Source: a virus
Strand: one strand, 5' to 3'
DNA: 64,000 nt
IMG/VR virus record: IMGVR_UViG_3300008451_000421
Coordinates: 1 to 64,000 of that record
Below, in pieces: positions 56,556 through 62,866 of this stretch. The notes under the pieces were generated by a model, which was given only the letters and a program-made list of their open reading frames with translations, did not search any database and was not told the origin of the DNA. Positions within the stretch are counted from its first letter, which is position 1; every line of letters begins with the position of its first letter. A program made the translations under genes and the position numbers.

Positions 56556-56767
56556 GACGGCTGCCCGCAGGCTTCGCAGAAGCGCTTCCACGCGCCGTGG
56601 TCGGCGATCTCGATCCTGGCGAGCGGCTTGTGATCCTTCTGAAGCTCGATCACGCCGCGGCCGGTGATCATGACGCCGTTGGCTTCCTGCATCAACCGGG
56701 CGAGTGCGTCGTGGGCAGTCGCCATCGGGCGGCCGGTGACGATAAAGGGGTGAGGGGTCAAGGACAT
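56552..56767 (-). CDS. Small hypothetical protein, first of leftward operon
   Basis: 71 aa from ATG 56767 with GGAGAA upstream. Contains TAHDALARLMQEANGVMITG and ends RFCEACGQPS with a CxxC. First gene after the operator-promoter at 56795-56834, ATGA overlap with the next gene. Confidence 0.6.
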   Translation of the reverse strand: MSLTPHPFIVTGRPMATAHDALARLMQEANGVMITGRGVIELQKDHKPLARIEIADHGAWKRFCEACGQPS

Positions 56768-56794
56768 GGGGTTCTCCGTCTTTCGTTGACGTGA

Positions 56795-56834
56795 CCCTCT
56801 CACCCGACTTGTCTTATGTCAACACGGTGTTGAA
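56795..56834 (-). promoter_or_regulatory. Leftward promoter with overlapping operator TCAACACGGTGTTGA
   Basis: Operator 56820-56834. On the minus strand TTGACA (56818-56823) is followed after 17 bases by GAGGGT (56795-56800). It drives the leftward small-gene operon toward integrase. It is adjacent to the 3' end of the candidate repressor gene. Confidence 0.7.
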
Positions 56835-56850
56835 ATTATTTTGCCCCGCC

Positions 56851-57579
56851 TCACAGCCGCTCGCGGAAGCTGGTGATCCGCTTCAGGTCCGACAGGGCTG
56901 CCGTGATCTCGATCGTCCCGCCCTTACGCACGCCGGCCGCGATAGTCTCCTCGGTCAACTCGACGAACTGGAACTTCACCGAGTCCTCGTGGATCACGCC
57001 GAGTTGGAACGCGCCGTCCCACTTGGCCGGGAGCACGAACTTCCACGTCTTCGGGCCCGCGCCCTGGGCCAGGCTGACGTGGAACGCATACTGCGCGCCC
57101 TTGATGATCGCGTAGAGGTCGATGTGCTCCTTGGCCGCCCGTTTGTCGGTGCTATCCGGGAAGGCCGGGTTGCCGCCGTTCATCTGGATCACGCCCGCCA
57201 GCAGGTTCACCGCCCCGTCAGCCATGGCGTTGCGGGCGCGCTGCTCCCGGGGCTCAAGGTCCGGCGCGATGCCCAGCGACAGCCAGCCCTCGTCGACCTC
57301 GAACAACTCGGCCAGCAGCTTCAGCTTGTCCGGGCGCGGCTTCACCTCGCCGCCGAACCACTTGCGCACGGTCTCGACGCTCACCGACTCGCCGAAGCGC
57401 TCCATCATCTGGTTCTTGACCCAGGTCAGGCGGCCACGGTTGTAGGGCGGGACCATCGGGTTGCCGTCGCCGGCCAGTTCGAGGCGCTGCCCGAACGCCT
57501 TGTCGCGGATGATCTTGACCTTGGCGACCTCGACGGGCTCGGCAGGTATGAGGGTTTTCGACTTCTTGGCGACGGCCAC
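56851..57579 (-). CDS. Candidate lysogeny repressor (HTH protein)
   Basis: 242 aa from GTG 57579. Residues about 45-105 form an XRE-like helix-turn-helix (RLTWVKNQMMERFGESVS, then VETVRKWFGGEVKPRPDKLK and LAELFEVDEGWLSLG). The C-terminal 130 residues are mixed alpha/beta with no LexA-type Ser/Lys catalytic pair that I can see. It is flanked by operators at 56820 and 57607. By position it is the best candidate to bind the genome-wide repeats; this is inference. Confidence 0.75.
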   Translation of the reverse strand: MAVAKKSKTLIPAEPVEVAKVKIIRDKAFGQRLELAGDGNPMVPPYNRGRLTWVKNQMMERFGESVSVETVRKWFGGEVKPRPDKLKLLAELFEVDEGWLSLGIAPDLEPREQRARNAMADGAVNLLAGVIQMNGGNPAFPDSTDKRAAKEHIDLYAIIKGAQYAFHVSLAQGAGPKTWKFVLPAKWDGAFQLGVIHEDSVKFQFVELTEETIAAGVRKGGTIEITAALSDLKRITSFRERL

Positions 57580-57606
57580 AGTGGCCCCCTGGGGTTCGAG
57601 TACGAG

Positions 57607-57621
57607 TCAACCTAGTGTTGA
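57607..57621. promoter_or_regulatory. Operator TCAACCTAGTGTTGA between repressor and helicase
   Basis: Both arms exact. It lies 28 bases before the repressor GTG and 61 bases after the helicase stop. A TTGACT on the minus strand (57605-57610) may be a -35, but no matching -10 is visible. Candidate autoregulatory site. Confidence 0.65.
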
Positions 57622-57681
57622 CACGCTATGTCGAACGTGACGCCGCGTCAACTTCGTATCTCATGCCGTCTCAACAAGCGG

Positions 57682-59190
57682 TTAATCGCCGTTGAGCACC
57701 CGGACGCGGACAGCCTGGGTGATCTGGTTCTGGGTGGCGTCCTTGGTGTTCATGACCCGGTAAACGGACTCGTCGACCGTGCCGCGGGCGAGGATGTGGT
57801 AGATGAACACGCGGTCGTTGGCCTGGCCCGGGCGCGCGAGGCGCTGGTTGAACTGCTGGTAAAGTTCGAGCGACCACGTCAGGCCGAACCAGACCTGGAT
57901 GTGCCCGCCGTGTTGCAAATTCAGGCCGTGCCCGATCGACGCGGGGTGCGCCAGCCCGAGTTGGATCTTACCGTCGTTCCAGTTCCTCACGAAGTTGGGG
58001 TCGTCGTCGAACACCACGGCCTTCGGGAAACGCTTCTTGATGCGCTCCAGGTCGAATTTGAAGCTGTAGGCAACGAGGATGTTCTGGCCGGCCGACTCCT
58101 CAATGATGCGTTCGAGCGCCTCGATCTTGGCGTCGTGAACGTGTACGACCTCGCGCTCGACCGGGTAGGTCCCCTCGATCGGCCGGTACATCGACCCGTT
58201 TGACATTTGTAAAAGCTTATTGGTCAGGACGCCCTTCGACACCGCCTCGACGTCGTAGACCTCGCTGACCAGGGTGCGCTCGAAGCGCTTGTATTCCTTC
58301 ATCTGGGCCGGCGTCAGGTCGACGTAGACCTTGCTCATTACCTTGGGCGGCAGCGCGATGTAGTCCTCGGCCCGCAGGCCGATCATCACGTCCTTCAGCA
58401 GGCCCATGATCTCGGCCTCAGCGTGGGGCTTGGGCTCCATGTTCCAGCCCATGTAGTCCTTGTCGAACCAGCGGTTCTCGAACGCCCGCATCGTCGCGCC
58501 CAGGCGGTGGCCGAAGTCGAGCACGTAGGCTTGACCCCACAGGTCGTGGATGCCGTTGGGCGCTGGCGTGCCGGTCAGCAGGACGATGCGCTTGACGAAC
58601 TTGCGGATCGAGCAGATCGCCCCGAACTCGGACAGTTTCGGCGGGCGTTTCTTGCCGGTCTTCGGGTCGGGCTTCTTGCTGCCGGCGCTGCGCTTTTTCC
58701 CAGCCTTGAACCGGCTGGACTCGTCCCAGACGACCATGTCGTAGGGCCACGCCTCGCCCCAGAACGCCACCAGCCAGGTGATCAGTTCGCGGTTGATGAT
58801 GTGGATCCGGCTGTCGTCACGGACCTTCGCCTCGCGCTTGGCCGGGTCGCCCAGCAGCACCGTGAAGTCAAGGTCCCGGGTGTGCTCCCATACCGCGATT
58901 TCGTCTGGCCAAGTAGAGCGGGCTACTTCAAGTGGAGCTACAATAAGAACCCGCTTGATCGTGCCGTTATCAAGCAATCGCCGGACAGCCGTAAGTGTAG
59001 ATGCGGACTTTCCTAATGACATTTCGACTGCCATAAGCACAGCAGGCAATTCTACTATCTTGTCGGCAATGTAGACTTGGTAAGGTCGCAACATGGACTC
59101 CGGCCGAACCTTGACGGTCGAGCCGAGAAGCTGCATCCGCAGGCTGGGCGGATGCAGTTCCAGTGCGATCCTGAGAAGGTCGTTAAGCAC
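57682..59190 (-). CDS. SNF2-type DNA helicase
   Basis: 502 aa from GTG 59190, overlapping the VRR-NUC stop. Helicase motifs: I is EMSLGKS (usually GxGKT; Lys61), Ia RVLIVAPLEVARSTWPDEIA, II VWDESSRFK (DEAH-like DESS), III LLTGTPAPN, VI FNQRLARPGQANDRVFIYH. The GLGKT to SLGKS change is in the Walker loop but keeps Gly-Lys-Ser. Superfamily 2 phage helicases of this group work with VRR-NUC nucleases and the polymerase in replication or recombination. Confidence 0.85.
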   Translation of the reverse strand: MLNDLLRIALELHPPSLRMQLLGSTVKVRPESMLRPYQVYIADKIVELPAVLMAVEMSLGKSASTLTAVRRLLDNGTIKRVLIVAPLEVARSTWPDEIAVWEHTRDLDFTVLLGDPAKREAKVRDDSRIHIINRELITWLVAFWGEAWPYDMVVWDESSRFKAGKKRSAGSKKPDPKTGKKRPPKLSEFGAICSIRKFVKRIVLLTGTPAPNGIHDLWGQAYVLDFGHRLGATMRAFENRWFDKDYMGWNMEPKPHAEAEIMGLLKDVMIGLRAEDYIALPPKVMSKVYVDLTPAQMKEYKRFERTLVSEVYDVEAVSKGVLTNKLLQMSNGSMYRPIEGTYPVEREVVHVHDAKIEALERIIEESAGQNILVAYSFKFDLERIKKRFPKAVVFDDDPNFVRNWNDGKIQLGLAHPASIGHGLNLQHGGHIQVWFGLTWSLELYQQFNQRLARPGQANDRVFIYHILARGTVDESVYRVMNTKDATQNQITQAVRVRVLNGD

Positions 59191-59479
59191 GAGCGGCGAT
59201 CTTGGCCTCGTATTCCGCCAGCAGCGCCACGAAGTCCTCGAAGTTGTCGATGACGTGGACCGTGAAGCCGGCAGCGGACAGTTCGCGGGCCCGGCGAACC
59301 TGGTGCCCGTCGAGATCCTTGCCGCGCTTCTTGAACTCGACGATCATCAGGACGCCGGCCTTGTAGAAGTGCCGGTCGGGGGCACCTTTCTTGCCGACGT
59401 ACATCATCTTCTCGGACAGCCACCCCTGGCGGCGGGCGAGATCTACGGAGGCTTCTTCGGTAACGATTTCACGGGACAC
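59183..59479 (-). CDS. VRR-NUC domain nuclease
   Basis: 98 aa from GTG 59479; the longer frame would begin inside the Mom-like gene and cross an operator. The VRR-NUC fold shows: KKGAPDRHFYKAG (PD), MIVEFKKRGKD (E-x-K) and the QVRRARELSAAGF helix ending HVIDNFEDF. These small phage nucleases cut branched DNA. Overlaps the helicase start. Confidence 0.8.
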   Translation of the reverse strand: MSREIVTEEASVDLARRQGWLSEKMMYVGKKGAPDRHFYKAGVLMIVEFKKRGKDLDGHQVRRARELSAAGFTVHVIDNFEDFVALLAEYEAKIAARA

Positions 59480-59487
59480 GTTGCAGT

Positions 59488-59502
59488 TCACCTTTCTGTT
59501 GA
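59488..59502. promoter_or_regulatory. Stoperator-like repeat TCACCTTTCTGTTGA
   Basis: Right arm exact, left arm TCACC. It exactly fills the 26-base gap between the Mom-like stop and the VRR-NUC start. Confidence 0.45.
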
Positions 59503-59504
59503 AG

Positions 59505-60187
59505 ATCAGTCCATGATCGCAGCGATCAGGAGCCAAGCCAGAGGATTCTGGTATCGGCCCGCATTTTGGATTTTCAGATGCGTGACGAACTTGTGTTTGC
59601 GGTATGCGCCCACCATCCGATAACCCAAAGCCTGCATCTCGGCGTTGGTCCGGGTCCTGGTCGCCTTCTTGGCCACCTGCCTACCATCGGCGTCTTCCCA
59701 ACGCGGCTGCGGCTTCATCTCGCCGATGTAGGTCCAGTTTGCCGCCCGGTATATCGCCCCGGTGTGCTGCATGAACTCATCGGCGTAAGTGACGAGGGTG
59801 ACGAACCGAGCGTCTGCGCGGATCAGCCTCATTCCTCGGGACATCAGAAACGATGCCGCGTTTGCCGGCACATCCGCGCGGACAGCAAGCCTGGTCAGCG
59901 ACAAGACCTTCCGCCAGTCGTCACTGTTCACCGACTGAGCGGCGACCTTGGTGGGCGGAAGCCACATGGCCACGCCAAGGAGATCCTCAGACCCTCTCAA
60001 AAACAGGCCATGCACGTAGACAGCGGTGTTTGAGCATCCACCGCTGTAGTGATGATCCGACACGAACTTGCGAGCTTGCTGAAAGGCTTCGCCACGACTC
60101 GGCAGCAACCGAACCTCGTAATCTGCCGCCCTAAGTTTCTGCCTCTCTTGCGGCATATCAGTCCATCACCGCAGCGACCAGCAGCCA
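59505..60187. repeat. 31-bp imperfect direct repeats flanking the Mom-like gene
   Basis: Bases 59505-59535 and 60157-60187 match at 27 of 31 positions (both begin ATCAGTCCAT). Each encodes the same protein end, WLLxAAxMD, for the Mom-like protein and the polymerase respectively. It looks like the scar of insertion of the Mom-like gene behind the polymerase by recombination between short homologous ends. Confidence 0.75.
59506..60156 (-). CDS. Mom-like (GNAT-fold) DNA modification protein
   Basis: 216 aa. Core: HHYSGGCSNTAVYVHGLF near residue 34, GVAMWLPPTKVAAQ, LSLTRLAVRADVPANAASFL and LVTYADEFMQHTGAIYRAAN. This is the pattern of Mu Mom and related phage acyltransferase-like enzymes that modify adenine to resist restriction. 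The gene starts directly after the polymerase stop (TGATATG) and ends with the polymerase-like tail. The substrate and the modification are not known from sequence. Confidence 0.75.
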   Translation of the reverse strand: MPQERQKLRAADYEVRLLPSRGEAFQQARKFVSDHHYSGGCSNTAVYVHGLFLRGSEDLLGVAMWLPPTKVAAQSVNSDDWRKVLSLTRLAVRADVPANAASFLMSRGMRLIRADARFVTLVTYADEFMQHTGAIYRAANWTYIGEMKPQPRWEDADGRQVAKKATRTRTNAEMQALGYRMVGAYRKHKFVTHLKIQNAGRYQNPLAWLLIAAIMD

Positions 60188-62047
60188 CTTGAGCGCCTGC
60201 TTGCGGCCGCGCACGGTCACTTTCGGAGGCGGCGGCGGACGATCGGCCGCGCCCAGGTCCATCAGGATCTCCTGGGCCTCGGCGATGTAGCGGTCGTAGT
60301 CAAGATCGTCCGGCAGGGCGTCAGGGAGGTCCATCAGCGGCCGGCAGCCGTTGGTCTTGGCCACGGTCTTCCAGTTGCCCGTTCGCGGGTCGAGCTTCTT
60401 GGTGCGGATCAGGCCGTCAGACCCCTCGGCGAGATACCAGCGGACGACCTTGCCCAGGTAGTGGCTCTCGCCGCCGCTCTCGAAGTAGGAGCCACCCTGC
60501 ACGGTGCGGGCGCTCACGAACTGGCGGATGTCGTTGCAGCCGAAGATCGTCCGCTCCAGCGGCACGTCCTTGGTGAGGTATTCCAATACCGCTTTGACGC
60601 AGATCTCGTTGGCCGGGTTCTTCTGCGGCCCGGTGTCGGCGTAGGCCCCCTTTGTCTTGATGCCGCCGTCCGTCTTGATCGCGATGTAGTTGTTCACGTC
60701 GCGCGAGAACAGGCGGTCGTATCGGGTCTCCTCGGTCTTCAGCTTGGTGTCGACCTCCCACTGGGCGATGATCGCGTTCCAGGTGTCGAGTTGCTCGGGC
60801 CGGATCTTGACGACGATGCCGTCCGTGTTGGCGCTGATGACGTTGATGCCGGCCAGGTAGGCGCTCTCGATCAGGCGCAGCAGCGCGAGCTGCCCGGTCA
60901 CCGTGACCTGGATCATCACCTTGGGGTCGTAGAGGAAGGAATACTTGCTGCCGGTCATGCCGAAGGTTGAGTTCACGACGATCTTCAGGCTGTCGGCGAC
61001 GACCTTGTTGCCGGTGTGCTTGGCGTGCAGACGAGTCTTGAGGATGCCGCCGAACGCCGTCAGGAACGACTTGCCCAGGTGCCTCGGCGCGAGTTCGAGC
61101 GTCAGCATCAGGTTCGGGTAGTAGCTCTCCACGTCCCGGTCGATCAGCAGCGTCTCGTCGTCCGAGTAGTGCGCCACGCCGCTCTCTTGCGAGTGCAGGC
61201 CGCCAATCCCCATCCGATAGACGCTGCCGCCGATCATCACGTCCCGGCCTTCCAGGGCCTTCGGCAGCAGCGTCTTGCCGCTGGCGAGCACCTCGAACTC
61301 GGCGTCGCAGACGGCCTTCAGCACCGACTGCATCTCGGGCGTCTTGAAGGTCAGGTAGGCCGGCGGGTCGTAGCGGAACTTGGTGCCCGGTCGGATGATC
61401 GGCTTCTCGGGATCCTTGCCGTCGATCTTGTTGATCTGGTGCTTCAGGACGGCCGCGGCCACCTGAGCGTCCTTCTTGGAGCGCAGGTCGATGCCGGCCT
61501 GGTCGCGCATCCGCTCGCGCAACTCGATCTGCTTCAGCAGGGCCTGATACAGCAGCCAGGTCGTGCGGAGGTCGTTGATGTTGTAGGCGACGACCTCCTC
61601 GATCTGCTCGGGCGTCAGAACGGCGTCAGGTTCGTAGGGGAGATCCTGCAGCTTCGGAGCGTGCAGCCGGCCGCCGTAGAGCTTGAGGCTGACCATGCCC
61701 GGCGCGACTTCGATGATGTCGATGTGATCGAGGCGCGGGATCCGCAGCTTGTATTCGCGCTCGAAGATCCACGGCTTCACCTGCTCGGTGATGATGTAGT
61801 CCGAGGCGCGCTTGAGCTTGGCGTTGTCCGCGCCCGAGATCGCCAGGAAGATCATCGGCACGTCGTAGTTGATGCCGTTGAAGCTGATCAGCCGGTTGCG
61901 CGTCATCAGCCGGCGCAGGCGCTCGACGTCGAGAGGTGGCCCGCCCGGCGTCAGCCTGAACGTCGCGATCTGGCCCGACTCGGGATCCCAGAACGTGACG
62001 CACCAAAGCCCAGAGTAGCATTCGACGTCGTAGACTAGGGTCCGCAT
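60158..62047 (-). CDS. Family B DNA polymerase
   Basis: 629 aa, small for a B polymerase. 3'-5' exonuclease motifs: DVE at 7-9, SFNGINYD at 55-62, YNINDLRTT at 155-163. Polymerase motifs: A IDRDVESYYPNLM near 300, B KIVVNSTFGMTGSKY near 355, C SANTDGIVV near 407 (DTDG with D to N at the first position: NTDG). It replicates phage DNA. The terminal protein-binding inserts of phi29-type enzymes are not obvious. The C-terminus WLLVAAVMD is duplicated in the next gene. Confidence 0.85.
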   Translation of the reverse strand: MRTLVYDVECYSGLWCVTFWDPESGQIATFRLTPGGPPLDVERLRRLMTRNRLISFNGINYDVPMIFLAISGADNAKLKRASDYIITEQVKPWIFEREYKLRIPRLDHIDIIEVAPGMVSLKLYGGRLHAPKLQDLPYEPDAVLTPEQIEEVVAYNINDLRTTWLLYQALLKQIELRERMRDQAGIDLRSKKDAQVAAAVLKHQINKIDGKDPEKPIIRPGTKFRYDPPAYLTFKTPEMQSVLKAVCDAEFEVLASGKTLLPKALEGRDVMIGGSVYRMGIGGLHSQESGVAHYSDDETLLIDRDVESYYPNLMLTLELAPRHLGKSFLTAFGGILKTRLHAKHTGNKVVADSLKIVVNSTFGMTGSKYSFLYDPKVMIQVTVTGQLALLRLIESAYLAGINVISANTDGIVVKIRPEQLDTWNAIIAQWEVDTKLKTEETRYDRLFSRDVNNYIAIKTDGGIKTKGAYADTGPQKNPANEICVKAVLEYLTKDVPLERTIFGCNDIRQFVSARTVQGGSYFESGGESHYLGKVVRWYLAEGSDGLIRTKKLDPRTGNWKTVAKTNGCRPLMDLPDALPDDLDYDRYIAEAQEILMDLGAADRPPPPPKVTVRGRKQALKWLLVAAVMD

Positions 62048-62073
62048 CAGGCAATTTTCGATCTGAAGGTGAA

Positions 62074-62097
62074 ACCCCCGACCCGAAGGCCGGGGGT
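62074..62097 (-). promoter_or_regulatory. Hairpin between ssDNA-binding gene and polymerase
   Basis: ACCCCCG (62074-62080 region) pairs with CGGGGGT around a GAAGG loop. It is in the 60-base gap after the ssDNA-binding protein; on the minus strand only TTTCA follows, so partial terminator or RNA-stability element. Confidence 0.45.
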
Positions 62098-62107
62098 CCG
62101 AGCCAGG

Positions 62108-62854
62108 CTACAGGCCCAGGTCGTCGTCATCGTCCGCCGTGGCGGCAGCAGCCGCGCCGGGCGAGACCATGTCGTCGTCACCATCGTCGTCCTGGTCGTC
62201 GTCGAGCAGGCTGTTCGCGTCGACCGGCTTGGCACCGAACGCCTGGCCGTGCTTCTTGAACTTCACGACCTCGAGCGAGCAGTTCACCCGGTGAGGGTTG
62301 CCGTGCTTAGTACCGTTATAAGGGTACACGCGCACGATAACGGTAACATACGCGCCAGAGTAGAGCAGCCCTTCCGAGCCGTTCAGGATCGGGAAGCGCG
62401 CCTTGCCGGTGACGGGGTCCTTGTCGGTCTTCTTCGGGCCCAGGAGTTGGACCGGATTCGGAACGATCAGCTTGCCGGTCGCCGGGTCGACGTCACCATC
62501 CTTCAGCCGGCGGCGAGCGCTGAGAACGATCTTGTTCTCGTAGCCCTCGTAGCGAGCGATCTTCTCGTTGGTGTCGGGATCGACGATCTCGCCAGGCCGC
62601 GCGCAGCGGTTTTCCGGCGGGATGATCGGCGGGTTGCTCGGCCACTCGTTGGCAATGGCCTGCTTCTGCGCCGCCTGGATCTGCTTGATGTATTCGACGT
62701 GGTCGGACCGCCCCTTGTCGAACAGCAGAGCCGCTTCGATGGTGTAGCTTTCGACCTCGCCGGTCTTCTTGTTCTTGTTCGCCTTGGGAACGAACAGGTT
62801 CGCGAAGGACAGTTGCACATCCTTGAACACAAGTTCGATGTCTTTACTCGCCAT
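62108..62854 (-). CDS. DUF2815-type single-stranded DNA-binding protein with acidic tail
   Basis: 248 aa. DUF2815 features: ELVFKDVQLSFANLFVPKAN start, ALLFDKGRSDHVEYIKQIQA, GLLYSGAYVTVIVRVYPYN and RVNCSLEVVKFKKHGQAFG. Such proteins are OB-fold ssDNA-binding proteins linked to phage replication. The C-terminal 40 residues are Asp/Ala-rich and end DDDDDLGL, comparable in principle to the SSB acidic tip that recruits partners. Between polymerase and DUF2800 nuclease. Confidence 0.8.
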   Translation of the reverse strand: MASKDIELVFKDVQLSFANLFVPKANKNKKTGEVESYTIEAALLFDKGRSDHVEYIKQIQAAQKQAIANEWPSNPPIIPPENRCARPGEIVDPDTNEKIARYEGYENKIVLSARRRLKDGDVDPATGKLIVPNPVQLLGPKKTDKDPVTGKARFPILNGSEGLLYSGAYVTVIVRVYPYNGTKHGNPHRVNCSLEVVKFKKHGQAFGAKPVDANSLLDDDQDDDGDDDMVSPGAAAAATADDDDDLGL

Positions 62855-62866
62855 ATTCAGATCTTT

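Noticed and set aside
59480-59536. Longer start of the VRR-NUC gene
   Set aside because: It would overlap the Mom-like gene end and an operator-type site; the GTG at 59479 fits the gap.
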